A stretch of 19,277 nucleotides of DNA from Bryobacterales bacterium (GCA_003142355.1 PLMF01000213.1:22959-42235), one strand, 5' to 3'. Positions 7,687-16,071 are shown, numbered from the stretch's first letter. Translations and numbers: made by a program. Notes: generated from the letters alone by a model not told the origin.

Positions 7687-7960
7687 CCGCGTGGCGCGGG
7701 CTTCCCTAGAATCCCATTTGCTGGACTAGCCAGAGGTCCGGTCTGGCGACCACGCGGCCTCGTGGTTAGGCTTTTCGGCTGACAACTGCCGTGGCCGGCG
7801 ATTGCCTCACAAGGAGTGATCCGGCTCTTGGACGGAAGGGCTGTTATCGCCAGGAATCCGATCACGCGCCAGCTTACAACTCGGAGGGTAACCCTCTTTC
7901 GCACAGCCCCGGAACGCTCCGGGCGCACAATGCGGTGATGTGACGGGTCGGTCACGTCAC
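7687..7960. repeat. Cluster of six short inverted repeats
   Basis: Six dyads found by eye: 7687-7699 (CCGCG, 3-base loop, CGCGG); 7729-7747 (GCCAGA, 7-base loop, TCTGGC); 7749-7766 (ACCACG, 6-base loop, CGTGGT), starting just one base after the previous one; 7884-7896 (GAGGGT A ACCCTC, a near-continuous palindrome that looks more like a protein site than a hairpin); 7908-7923 (CCCGGA, ACGC loop, TCCGGG); and 7935-7960 (10-bp arms). The CTGG at 7721-7724 could alternatively pair with CCAG at 7730-7733, competing with the second hairpin. All stems are perfect apart from one G-T pair in the last. A folded RNA, a transfer origin or a recombination site are possible; none is proven. Confidence 0.55.
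7935..7960. repeat. 26-base inverted repeat with 10-bp arms
   Basis: GTGATGTGAC, then GGGTCG, then GTCACGTCAC: ten paired positions, nine Watson-Crick and one T-G wobble when read on the plus strand. It is the longest dyad in the gene-free gap. No T tract follows, so a terminator is unlikely; an operator, a structural element of an RNA, or part of an oriT-like region would fit. The minus-strand RNA would have an A-C mismatch at the wobble position, so a plus-strand transcript would fold slightly better. Confidence 0.55.
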
Positions 7961-8168
7961 TTACTGCCACACATAGGCTCCAGAACCTTGGGGCAGCAAT
8001 CGCGCCGGCAGAAGGCGCCGCAGAGCTGAGCTAACGGTCCACCCAGAAGCTCATGATGTTGTGGAATCACGGATCTTGTCGCAATAGCGGGCCTTATGTG
8101 CTGTTGGCAGAGTCCAAGTCATCGATACCTCAAACTCGGTGGTGAAAAGGTGACCGGAGATAGGCGGC

Positions 8169-8363
8169 GTGGCTGAGCGGATTATCTGGCGCGATCTCGG
8201 CCGTGGGGCCGGACCTGAAGTGCCCGATTGGGATCATCAGACCGGGCACATGAGGGATAGCGCATTCGCACTGGCGGACTCGGCCCCTTTTCTTATGCGA
8301 GCGACAAAACGGCCGCCCAATCGTGCAAGAACTGAAACGGCGCCATCCATCACTGGAGTTTGA
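8169..8363 (+). CDS. Possible small protein of unknown function
   Basis: A 64-residue frame starting with GTG at 8169, with a GGAGA Shine-Dalgarno 8 bases upstream (8156-8160). It overlaps the 3' end of the convergent kinase gene by 14 bases. The product is polar, with no membrane segment, cysteine motif or recognisable domain. I include it only because of the well-placed ribosome site; it could easily be chance in a gene-poor stretch. Confidence 0.15.
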   Translation: MAERIIWRDLGRGAGPEVPDWDHQTGHMRDSAFALADSAPFLMRATKRPPNRARTETAPSITGV

Positions 8364-9318
8364 CAGAATCCGGTACGGACCGCATGCTGGTCATTAAACC
8401 TGCGACACGTGCAAGCCGGATCGTCTCGACACCGTGCTCGGAACTGGCCCGACGCTTGATCGCGAACGCCGACGCCGCCATGCCCCATCGGAGAGAAGAA
8501 TCGATGGAGGCCGTTTCGATGAACCCGACGAGGAATCCAGCTACGAGTGCGTCGCCGGCGCCGATGGTGTCTGTTTCAGTGAATCGCTCGGCCGGCAAGT
8601 AGACTCCGGTCGTCTCATTCAAAACAAAGGCACCCGCCGAACCGAGAGTGATTACCACATTCTTCGGACCCTTGTTCAAGATCTCGCGAGCAACTCGTTC
8701 CACATCGTGCCCTTGCGTGATCTTCAGACCAGAAATCACCTCGGCTTCCTCCTTATTGACGAACAAGAAATCAATTCTGCCCAACGCTGATGTCACGCGG
8801 GGCGCCTTGGCATACGACGACGAAGTTGCCGCGACCATCACGTCTGGTGTCGCGGCATTCGCAACTGCTGTTATCGTTGCGGTCGGCAAACTCGTGTCCA
8901 TCACCCAAACGGAGCGCCGCGATTGTGGAATTGCCTGTAGGACAATATCCGGCGTCAAACCATCGTAGATCGCAGTTGCTGCGACCCCGATAAACATGTC
9001 GTTGTCCGCGGTAAGGAGAAAAGCACACCACGCGCTTGGCTCGCTGGCGGAGCGAGAAACGCCCGACACGTCGATTCCCAGGTGCTTGCAAGCCCGCAGA
9101 ATACTGTCCCCCTCTGGGTCTTCGCCCACCCTGGACACCAACGCTACACGCTGTCGGAGGGCGGCTAAATGCTCGGCGATATTTCGCGCGACACCGCCTA
9201 AGACCGATTCCATCTTCACGGGCACGGAAGTGCGCAGGAGGATCGGGCTGAGTGCAGTCGCCTTAAAGTCGAGGTGAGCTGCGCCAATACAAACGAAAGT
9301 CGTCAATCCATCACTCAT
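8350..9318 (-). CDS. PfkB-family nucleoside/sugar kinase, pseudouridine-kinase-like
   Basis: ATP-dependent phosphorylation of a sugar or nucleoside 5'-hydroxyl is expected for this ribokinase-like fold. The 322-residue product shows the N-terminal di-glycine signature GGVARNIAEHLA (about 41-52), VSRVGEDPEGDSIL (61-74), the nucleotide-site segment TLGSAGAFV (about 224-232) and the C-terminal PfkB motif DTIGAGDALVAGF with the anion hole GAG and catalytic Asp256. GGVxRNIAExLA and the overall layout are closest, from memory, to pseudouridine kinase PsuK. The frame is open to 9402, but ATG 9318 sits directly before the fold's first strand and has GGAAG 7 bases upstream. It is transcribed away from the large operon, sharing a 141-base divergent region. 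No pseudouridine glycosidase (PsuG) is present, so the substrate may be another nucleoside. Confidence 0.85.
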   Translation of the reverse strand: MSDGLTTFVCIGAAHLDFKATALSPILLRTSVPVKMESVLGGVARNIAEHLAALRQRVALVSRVGEDPEGDSILRACKHLGIDVSGVSRSASEPSAWCAFLLTADNDMFIGVAATAIYDGLTPDIVLQAIPQSRRSVWVMDTSLPTATITAVANAATPDVMVAATSSSYAKAPRVTSALGRIDFLFVNKEEAEVISGLKITQGHDVERVAREILNKGPKNVVITLGSAGAFVLNETTGVYLPAERFTETDTIGAGDALVAGFLVGFIETASIDSSLRWGMAASAFAIKRRASSEHGVETIRLARVAGLMTSMRSVPDSVKLQ

Positions 9319-9459
9319 GATGGCGCTTCCAAGAGCTGCGCTAAGGGCGACTCCGATTCTCCATTCCAGTCCAGCATCAGCGTTTCCGAAGCGACGAGCC
9401 ACTTGCCGACCACGGACGATTCATACGGCCGCGCAATGTCCTAAAGACGTTGAGCCGGG
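9319..9459. promoter_or_regulatory. Divergent promoter region between kinase gene and the large operon
   Basis: The only room for promoters of both divergent units, 141 bases, or about 250 if the large gene actually starts at 9571. I see no convincing -35/-10 pair or strong operator dyad. The assignment is by position only. Confidence 0.35.
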
Positions 9460-12400
9460 ATGCCCCTGGGCAGCACGCCGGGCGTATTCGTGATAGGCTC
9501 AAGAATCCAGTATAGCCTCGCTGCCGACGAACCGGAACCCGCTAGTGGATGCGGCGAGGCACGAGAGCATATGCCTCCTGTCGTTATTGCCAGCAAAATT
9601 CGGTTTCTGGTTCCGGACGAACTCGAATCTCGGCTCCTTGGCGCTAGCGTCTACACAAAGAAAGCAGCCGGCTGGTCCGACGAGGCCAGGCGCCACGGAT
9701 TATTTTTTGACTTTTCCCGTGTGGAATGGGTCGACTTGGGGGCTCTAGCTCAGGTTGTCATCCTGATTGAGGCCGCCGCTCGGGACGGGGTTAACGTAAC
9801 CGTCGCCCTCCCGTTAGTGCGGCCGCGAAGCTCGGAAGCGAGGTGGATGACCTCGAATCCTCGATGGGGTCCAGCAATTCTGCGGCGCATCGCGCGACGA
9901 TCAGGCGCGTTGTCGTTCCTGAAGTACATCCGGTTTGCAGATGTCGTTATGGCTGACCATGTCGGCAGATTCGCCGGGCGAGTAATCGTGCTTGACGACT
10001 TCGATTCCAGCTCTGAGGCACCAGACGGCCCAGAAGTTCCCGAAGAAGGACGACAGGATGGGACTGAGGGTGATGCCGAACCTACACACGAAGAGCGTCT
10101 GTACAGGTATTTCTTCCCCCTTACCTGGATCTCGTCAGCCCATCCCGAAACCGTTTCTGGGGTGGCGGCTTTCCTCGGCTCGGTTGTGGGCGAAACGGAA
10201 CGTGGACTCGATCAATTGGACGCCGGAACGATCAGGAACGTCATCCTTCATGAACTCGTACAGAATGTCATAAATCATGCCGGCACTGATTGGGCGCTTG
10301 TGGCAGCATGGGCTCGACCCGAGTACCTGCCCCCCAAGTCTTGGGAGGCGTTACCATGCGAGCGACCTTATCTGGAGTGGCTGAACCAAAAGAGGACCTC
10401 TATTGTAGAAGTGGTTGTAGCTGATTCGGGACGTGGCCTACCTGCAGTGCTCTCCCCCGCTTATCAGGCAGCCCAGGCGTGGAAGTTGTATCCTAACATC
10501 GACTTCCCAGGTGAAACCGCCGGGGTTATGTTGTGGGCCTTTGACAGGTGGTCGACGAGCAGGAGCACGGCCGAACTCCGCGGAACTAGAGGGCTGTATC
10601 GCCTTGACCGCGTAGTCAAGAAGTACGAAGGCCTTTTGACCATACGAGCGGAGAACCATATCGTTGGTCTGGACCACGGAGGTCGATCATACGATGAACC
10701 GGTGTTTCGGGACCGTGTTTTGCCTCTGGTTCCCGGCACCATTCTCCGCCTTCGCTTACCGGCTAGAACCGAACAAAGAGCCCGGATCCTCCAGCGTTCT
10801 GCTGAGCCGCCAGTGCTCCATTCTCACATTATCCGTGTCGGCAACATCCAGGAAGGAGGCTCACATGAGGCGGCTTTTACTGAGATAAAGGCCTCTCTGC
10901 TGATGCCTGCGGACTGCGTCATCGCCGTTGTTGAGGCAGCCGAGTATTCTTCACCCGAAGTTGAGAGGCTGTTGCGCAGTGCTTCTGAATTGCGGCATCC
11001 TGGCGCTCTCGTATTGTGGTTCGTGTCAGGGGCCTGGAGCGTTATAGAGAATGCCGTTGATTCTGTTAACCTCGAACATGAACGACTAGCCCGAGGTGTG
11101 GAATGGTATCGGCCGGAACATTATGAGATATGGGATCCGGTATTAATTGTCGGGCCTCACTGCGAAGTCGCTTGGGCTGGGGCAACGACCTCTGTTCGTA
11201 CCGTGCTGGGCCGCCTACTCGATAACCCCGTCCCGTTACCTCCAAGCGAATTTACACGTCTCGTGCAGGACGAGCGCGAGCGCGCAAACACTATTCGGGT
11301 TCTGCGAAACGATACGGCAATCTGCCGAATTGGCGAGGATGGGTCCGTTACTCTTCGCCTAGCCGTCGTGGATGTCCTCGATGCAGTCTCCAAGTACGTA
11401 GCCGGCGCCCTCGTGGCCTACGTGTCACGCCTATGCGAAAGCGGTAAGCCTGATCGAGCCTATCGAACTCCGACGTTGCACCTGATCAGGTGTTGGATAA
11501 GGATGGAGGAGTTGTGGGCTGGTACCGGTCTGCTTGCAGTAGCGTCTGCGGTCCTCGCTGCCCAAGTACGACTATCGACGTTCCAGGCAAGCGACATCGC
11601 TCCCAAATTGATCATAGGGGACTCTTCAGGATCCAGTCATTCTCTCGAGAGCTTGCGACGGAGCCTAGGGCTCGTCAGAAAGGAGGCCATCGCCGGTGAG
11701 ACTGGCGGCTCACCGCCGCCCGAGCTCCGTTCCGCTGATTCTGGCGACCGAGTCATCGTGCATTGTGACATTATTCATTCGAGCGACACGGTGCGGCGTT
11801 CGCTGAGACAGGCGTTGCGCGACGGCGCAGTACCAATTGCCGTCACGTGCACGTGTGACGGACGACTAAACGCTACAGAGGCCATAGAAGAGTGGGGAAC
11901 AGCCGTCCCGGTGTTTCGTCTTTGTACGGTTGGTGACTTACTGCGTCCGGGATCTCCATCCGAAGTTATCGACATTAACCCAATTACACGAGAACCTGAA
12001 GATCGCAGCCAAACCGATCGGCATGAGCGGTACAGAGTAACCCCGACCGCCCTTCGTGACCTTGTTCTCCGTACGAAGTCCCTTCACTTTGGGCACATTG
12101 GCCGTCCCATTGGCCGTCATTTTACCTTCTACCTGGATGCTACTCGTCTGATCAATCAGGTAGCAATCGCGGATGCCTTTGAATCCGAATTGGATGCCTG
12201 GATCGGACATGGTAGTGCTTACGTGCCGGGCCGCCTGTCGGAGTCCATTGAACTGTGGCATCCCGAGCCGGAACCAAAACCGTCTGCACCGGCCAAGCGC
12301 TTCGCGGAGGCTATCGCTGCTAGGCGCAAAGACACCAAACGTGTACGCAGTATTCGCCGTGAAGCGGCCTATGGCCGTTGGTACTTTTCAGGAGCCGAGG

Positions 12401-14445
12401 ACTACTCAGTTCAGTATCCGAACGTTGTTGTGGTTGACTGGGGTGCGCTGACCGGAACCACCATCACGCAAATGATCCGACTTGCCGCACGGGCCGGAGC
12501 TGATCGCATCTTGGTATGCATATTCATGTGCCAGTTACCGCCGCATGAGGAGCAGTTCTTTTACGCTCTCCGCTCGCTCTATGGCACAACACGACGTGAC
12601 AGTAACGATACGGCTCCTCTTCTGCCTGGGTTGGAAGCATTCGCGGCGAGTCGGCAGCCAGTCGCGAGCGTATCCGAACGGACAACTAGTGTCACGGTCC
12701 GCTTTTTGAGTCAGTTCCCGCTTGAATCGTACGACCCAGCGGAGTGTCCGGTCTGTCAACAGTTGGTCCGCCTCTCTCAGGAGTCGTATCCAACGCGCCT
12801 CCTCGCCGACTTCGCTGCGAAGCAGAGGTATGACCGGCTCCGCATTAAGTCACGGGAGGAAATCCTGGATACCGATCCGCTCGACTTCAATTTGCGGCCT
12901 CTGGACCCGAGCCGGGCAGTAGACATGATCGAGTTCCGGGAACTCTTGGTGAAAGCACTGGGATCGACAGCGATGCGGCAGCATGTTCTTGAACGTATTC
13001 TCGCACTCAAATCGCCTAGCGGCTCAGAAGCAGATCTACCTTGCGCTTCCGCTTTAGCCCTCGTGCACTTTCTCTCTGTCGAGCCACAGTGGCTTCGGCG
13101 CGCGCCCCTGAGATTGTCCGCCGCGAGGACGGCTATAGCTGAGATCGCCTTACGAATTGCTCATCAAGTGCGGACAGATTCGATTGATCGCCTCAACGCG
13201 ATTATAGTTCTGCGGACTTCGTCTAAGGGGACATTTGCTCATTCTTTTGCCGGCTTGTTCCGGTGCTGCTGCGCGTCGGATGAACTCCTTGAACAATTGC
13301 TCTACGACGTATTCACCTACATTGCACGACCTTATCACCAAATCCGTACAGCGTTGGGTCCATTGCTTAAAGCTCTCGAAGAGATCGACGCGGATATAGA
13401 GGCGGGACACGTTCGCGTGAGTTCCGCGATAGCTGAAACTGTATCCGTTCTTGCTATTCGTGCACGGACGGAGTATGAGCGCGCAGGGACGCGAGTTCTC
13501 CGCCCGGCCGAGGCTTGGTCGCGGCTCAGACATGAGTTTGGAGTTAAATACGAGGCGCATGGCGCCGTCTCCGAGGCCATAATGGATATGCAGCCAGGGA
13601 TCGACGGCGCTGACATACAGACGGCGGTCGCTGAGATCGAAGCCGGCAAGCAGGTTAGCCTGGGAGAATCGCTTCTTTCTACTCTTAGGTCCCTGGAGGG
13701 AAACTGGAGGACCTGTACACAGTTCTTGGACTACACTATTCTGCCATTATTGGCACAACTCCAGCCCGTTCTTGTATCTGAGGACGCTCGGCGTGCCCTA
13801 GGGCCTGATACCGTTGATCGCCTTATCGAACTGCTACATTATTGGGCAGAGCGACGTACCCCAGTCGCCGAGCTTGAGTTTTCCCGAACTGTCACGAAGA
13901 TATCACGGTCACCGGAGAGAGCGCTATCCAGGCGCACATGGAATGAATACGTTTCCGAGTCCCAGTGGTTTTGGGAGCGCTTGTTACGGGCGCAGAGCGA
14001 GACGCAAGCGCCGTCGCGGCTTATTCAATTTCTCATGACTGGTCCAGTTGACCTTCGACCGGCAATCACCATGGGAATTATGACAATTGGTCGTCAGCTG
14101 CCCTCTCATGAGGTAGAGGGTCTGGATGGGTTGCCAGAGTGCCGCATATTTTGTACTGAGGAGTTGTTTCAGGATGTTATGCGCCAAATATTGCTGAACG
14201 TACGTAAGCATGCGAAACAGGGGATTAGAAGCATTCTGATCAGTGTGAGCGCACACATGGAAGGTCATCGGGTCCATGTTTCCATTGGTAATTCTGGTTC
14301 CGAGGCAACAGCCGTCCTCGGTGTTGGATTGGTTCGTTTGGAGAGTAGGCTTCACGCTTTCGGAGCGACACTGAAGGGCGAGCCGAGACCCGCGGATTCC
14401 CGGTTTAGCTATCAAGTGGATCTGAGTTTTGAACAAGGAGACTAG
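9460..14445 (+). CDS. Giant multidomain protein: STAS-like, GHKL ATPase, two phosphoribosyltransferase-like motifs, C-terminal histidine-kinase-type ATPase
   Basis: 1661 residues; I recognise parts but not a named family. In order: a STAS-like segment (about 70-118, DFSRVEWVDLGALAQ); a GHKL ATPase domain (about 255-435) with N-box HELVQNVINH (264-273), G1 box ADSGRGLP (321-328) and GTRGLYRL (375-382); a first PRPP-motif-like stretch VIVHCDIIHSSDT (765-777); a second VVVVDWGALTGTT (989-1001) followed by a helix, as in type I phosphoribosyltransferases; a CPVC pair (1096-1099); a long helical region (about 1150-1500); and a second ATPase domain (about 1565-1660) with N-box ILLNVRKHAKQ, G1 SIGNSG and GVGLVRL. 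No clear phosphoacceptor histidine helix was identified. ATG 9460 has a weak ribosome site; ATG 9571 (residue 38), just before the first domain, is a serious alternative. The stop abuts the next start codon, whose product carries a receiver domain, implying a signalling pair. Confidence 0.85.
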   Translation: MPLGSTPGVFVIGSRIQYSLAADEPEPASGCGEAREHMPPVVIASKIRFLVPDELESRLLGASVYTKKAAGWSDEARRHGLFFDFSRVEWVDLGALAQVVILIEAAARDGVNVTVALPLVRPRSSEARWMTSNPRWGPAILRRIARRSGALSFLKYIRFADVVMADHVGRFAGRVIVLDDFDSSSEAPDGPEVPEEGRQDGTEGDAEPTHEERLYRYFFPLTWISSAHPETVSGVAAFLGSVVGETERGLDQLDAGTIRNVILHELVQNVINHAGTDWALVAAWARPEYLPPKSWEALPCERPYLEWLNQKRTSIVEVVVADSGRGLPAVLSPAYQAAQAWKLYPNIDFPGETAGVMLWAFDRWSTSRSTAELRGTRGLYRLDRVVKKYEGLLTIRAENHIVGLDHGGRSYDEPVFRDRVLPLVPGTILRLRLPARTEQRARILQRSAEPPVLHSHIIRVGNIQEGGSHEAAFTEIKASLLMPADCVIAVVEAAEYSSPEVERLLRSASELRHPGALVLWFVSGAWSVIENAVDSVNLEHERLARGVEWYRPEHYEIWDPVLIVGPHCEVAWAGATTSVRTVLGRLLDNPVPLPPSEFTRLVQDERERANTIRVLRNDTAICRIGEDGSVTLRLAVVDVLDAVSKYVAGALVAYVSRLCESGKPDRAYRTPTLHLIRCWIRMEELWAGTGLLAVASAVLAAQVRLSTFQASDIAPKLIIGDSSGSSHSLESLRRSLGLVRKEAIAGETGGSPPPELRSADSGDRVIVHCDIIHSSDTVRRSLRQALRDGAVPIAVTCTCDGRLNATEAIEEWGTAVPVFRLCTVGDLLRPGSPSEVIDINPITREPEDRSQTDRHERYRVTPTALRDLVLRTKSLHFGHIGRPIGRHFTFYLDATRLINQVAIADAFESELDAWIGHGSAYVPGRLSESIELWHPEPEPKPSAPAKRFAEAIAARRKDTKRVRSIRREAAYGRWYFSGAEDYSVQYPNVVVVDWGALTGTTITQMIRLAARAGADRILVCIFMCQLPPHEEQFFYALRSLYGTTRRDSNDTAPLLPGLEAFAASRQPVASVSERTTSVTVRFLSQFPLESYDPAECPVCQQLVRLSQESYPTRLLADFAAKQRYDRLRIKSREEILDTDPLDFNLRPLDPSRAVDMIEFRELLVKALGSTAMRQHVLERILALKSPSGSEADLPCASALALVHFLSVEPQWLRRAPLRLSAARTAIAEIALRIAHQVRTDSIDRLNAIIVLRTSSKGTFAHSFAGLFRCCCASDELLEQLLYDVFTYIARPYHQIRTALGPLLKALEEIDADIEAGHVRVSSAIAETVSVLAIRARTEYERAGTRVLRPAEAWSRLRHEFGVKYEAHGAVSEAIMDMQPGIDGADIQTAVAEIEAGKQVSLGESLLSTLRSLEGNWRTCTQFLDYTILPLLAQLQPVLVSEDARRALGPDTVDRLIELLHYWAERRTPVAELEFSRTVTKISRSPERALSRRTWNEYVSESQWFWERLLRAQSETQAPSRLIQFLMTGPVDLRPAITMGIMTIGRQLPSHEVEGLDGLPECRIFCTEELFQDVMRQILLNVRKHAKQGIRSILISVSAHMEGHRVHVSIGNSGSEATAVLGVGLVRLESRLHAFGATLKGEPRPADSRFSYQVDLSFEQGD
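11752..11790 (+). other. First PRPP-binding-like motif in the giant protein
   Basis: Encodes VIVHCDIIHSSDT. Against the usual type I phosphoribosyltransferase motif (four hydrophobics, two acidic residues, then a TGxT loop) it keeps the second acid (Asp770) but has Cys at the first, and the TG loop is Ser-Ser. The following helix RRSLRQALRDGA and strand PIAVTCT fit the fold. It is probably altered in or lacking PRPP chemistry. Confidence 0.5.
12424..12462 (+). other. Second PRPP-binding-like motif in the giant protein
   Basis: Encodes VVVVDWGALTGTT. The phosphate-binding TGTT loop and the first acid (Asp993) are kept; the second acid is Trp. It is followed by a helix (ITQMIRLAARAGA) and a strand (ILVCIF) in the expected order. 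This is the more credible of the two as a functional phosphoribosyltransferase site. Confidence 0.6.
14435..14440 (+). promoter_or_regulatory. Shine-Dalgarno inside the end of the giant gene
   Basis: AAGGAG located 5 bases before ATG 14446, inside the last codons of the giant gene whose TAG stop directly touches that ATG. Supports translational coupling and fixes the start of the receiver-kinase gene. Confidence 0.7.
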
Positions 14446-16071
14446 ATGGTTCCGTTTCGGTTGCTGTATTTGGATGATAATGCCGACCATTTGACAAAAT
14501 ACAGTAGGTGGTTTACCCGGGCCTGGGAATCGCTTAGAACCGCAGCGCCCCTTGAGATTCATCCTTACTCGAATCCGGAACAGGCCATGACGCAGTTGCG
14601 AGCATCGCACTGGGACCTTTTCGTTGCTGACCTGCTTTTCGGAAGGAAGGAAGCGCACGGGCTGGAGTGCATAAGCGAGGCACGCGTCGACAATCTGAGC
14701 CTGCCAATAATCGCACTTAGCATCGGAAATGGGGGGTATGAACAGAAATCCCGTGATGCAGGTGCGGATGAGTACATTTCAAAAGCGTACCTGGCTGAGC
14801 CGCGGCCACCGGAGCACACACGCGAGTACCTGGCCGAAAAACTTCTGTCTGCTCTTCGAAAGCACGGTCGCGAGTCTGCTCTAATAGATCTTTCGGTGCT
14901 TCGGATGAATGAGGATGACGTTTATCTGGTTTCGGTAGTGGATGGCATCGGAAGAGCTGAGGCAGTGAACTGTACCGTGCAATTGGTGGGTCGAAATTGT
15001 ACCGAGATCAGGCCCCAATTTGTCAGATCGGGATTATCGGGGGCGGCTGTATTGCGGGTCGATTGTGATGTCGAAGTAAACTCTGGTCAGGTTTCGGATT
15101 CTAGAAGTTTGCTATTGAAGTTTTCGTCCAATCGTCAGCAACTTCTAGATGAACTCTCCAAGGACCTGTCGCGGTTTCCGGACGAGTTGTTCGTTAAGTA
15201 CCTCTGTGACCAGCCTGCCTCCAGCGGAGACTGGCATGCCATATGTGCAAATTTCAAGGAGGCGAGTACCCTTCTCGGTTGGCTTTCCACACAACCCGCC
15301 GCTGATGCGGTCAACGCAGCCCTGATCAACTTGTTCTTTCATTCGGGGCTGGCCGACGTATATCGCAACGGCGTCTTTAGGGAGGAGGATAGACCGATGA
15401 CGGCTTTACACCGAGCCCTGCTGAGCGCTTCCAGGAAGTCTCGGATCAGGCAGGCTATTCGTGACTATGCCGGTCTTGCACGCGCGCACGATCCAAACAA
15501 CGCGTTTGATCCGGTGTTCTTAGAGAACTTCATTATTTCGAAGCGCCTCGGCCACATTGACGAAGAGGCTGTGCCTAGAGGCGCTACCTGGTGTCTGAGC
15601 CATGGTGATCTTCACGGTCGGAACGTTCTCGTTACGAACAAAGGGCCGAGACTGATCGACCCCGCAAACATCGAGGAGTTGCCTTGGCCTGCCGATGTAG
15701 CTCGCCTCGCTGTGGATCTGTTCATTTCGGGGTGGGATCGGGGGGACGCCAGTCACGAGTGGTCGTCTATGGGCGAATGGTTTAGGGCCGCAAGAGCGTT
15801 CCATGGGAATGACACGGCTACCCTGTCGAGTCTAAGCCCGCCAAACACTGCCACCGCGGCAGCGCTAGTATGGTTACGTGGGAACCTCGCGAGGATCAAT
15901 GGCGAATTTGGGACGCCCGCGCGCAGCGAGTGGGAGTTCCTCTTGGCTCTCGGAATCGAGTACCTCCGTTGCGCGTACCGGCACCAGGAGTTGGGAACTC
16001 CGAAGAAAGTCTTGGGCCTTCTGTGTGCGTGTGATGCCATGCGCCAGGCGGAAGTGAGGTACCCCCATTGA
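14446..16071 (+). CDS. Response-regulator receiver fused to APH-like small-molecule kinase
   Basis: 541 residues. The N-terminal receiver domain (about 4-140) keeps the whole phosphorylation pocket: acidic pair Asp10-Asp11 (LDDN), phosphoacceptor Asp62 (VADLLF), Ser92 (IALS) and Lys113 (SKAY). The C-terminal part (about 170-530) is an aminoglycoside-phosphotransferase/choline-kinase-like domain: a loop RSGLSGAAVLRV (194-205) like a nucleotide-binding loop, a candidate ATP lysine at 225 (LLLKF), the catalytic loop HGDLHGRN (386-393; Asp388, Asn393) and the metal site LIDPAN (403-408; Asp405). Both halves look catalytically intact. A likely reading is that phosphorylation of the receiver, perhaps by the ATPase domains of the preceding protein, controls a kinase acting on a small molecule or protein. 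The ORF starts at the base after the previous stop and overlaps the next gene by 4 bases. Confidence 0.85.
   Translation: MVPFRLLYLDDNADHLTKYSRWFTRAWESLRTAAPLEIHPYSNPEQAMTQLRASHWDLFVADLLFGRKEAHGLECISEARVDNLSLPIIALSIGNGGYEQKSRDAGADEYISKAYLAEPRPPEHTREYLAEKLLSALRKHGRESALIDLSVLRMNEDDVYLVSVVDGIGRAEAVNCTVQLVGRNCTEIRPQFVRSGLSGAAVLRVDCDVEVNSGQVSDSRSLLLKFSSNRQQLLDELSKDLSRFPDELFVKYLCDQPASSGDWHAICANFKEASTLLGWLSTQPAADAVNAALINLFFHSGLADVYRNGVFREEDRPMTALHRALLSASRKSRIRQAIRDYAGLARAHDPNNAFDPVFLENFIISKRLGHIDEEAVPRGATWCLSHGDLHGRNVLVTNKGPRLIDPANIEELPWPADVARLAVDLFISGWDRGDASHEWSSMGEWFRAARAFHGNDTATLSSLSPPNTATAAALVWLRGNLARINGEFGTPARSEWEFLLALGIEYLRCAYRHQELGTPKKVLGLLCACDAMRQAEVRYPH
16054..16060 (+). promoter_or_regulatory. 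Shine-Dalgarno deciding a TTG start
   Basis: GTGAGGT ends 7 bases before TTG 16068 but 13 bases before the in-frame ATG 16074. Spacing favours the TTG codon, which overlaps the preceding TGA stop in a TTGA arrangement. Confidence 0.5.

Larger units (their letters stand above)
7440..8349. other. Gene-free stretch between T4SS operon and nucleoside-kinase gene
   Basis: About 0.9 kb in which I see no convincing protein gene. Longer open frames (a 98-residue frame at 7674-7970 minus, a 64-residue frame at 8169-8363 plus) lack recognisable domains. The stretch holds one leftward intrinsic terminator (7564-7591) and a group of inverted repeats between 7687 and 7960, described separately. No transposase, integrase or recognisable tRNA was found. 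It is the junction between two blocks of differing base composition. Confidence 0.6.

Noticed and set aside
7674..7970. 98-residue open frame on the minus strand
   Set aside because: No domain or good ribosome site; it covers the inverted-repeat cluster, which accounts for this stretch better.
8169..8180. GTGGCTGAGCGG, resembling the D-arm of a tRNA-Ser/Leu
   Set aside because: No anticodon arm, T-arm (GGTTCGAATCC-like) or CCA end follows at the right distance, so it is not a tRNA and a fragment cannot be shown.
7440..9459. Integrase, transposase or direct-repeat attachment sites at the island's left boundary
   Set aside because: None seen. I compared the gap with 18335-18535 by eye and found no matching direct repeat long enough to call.
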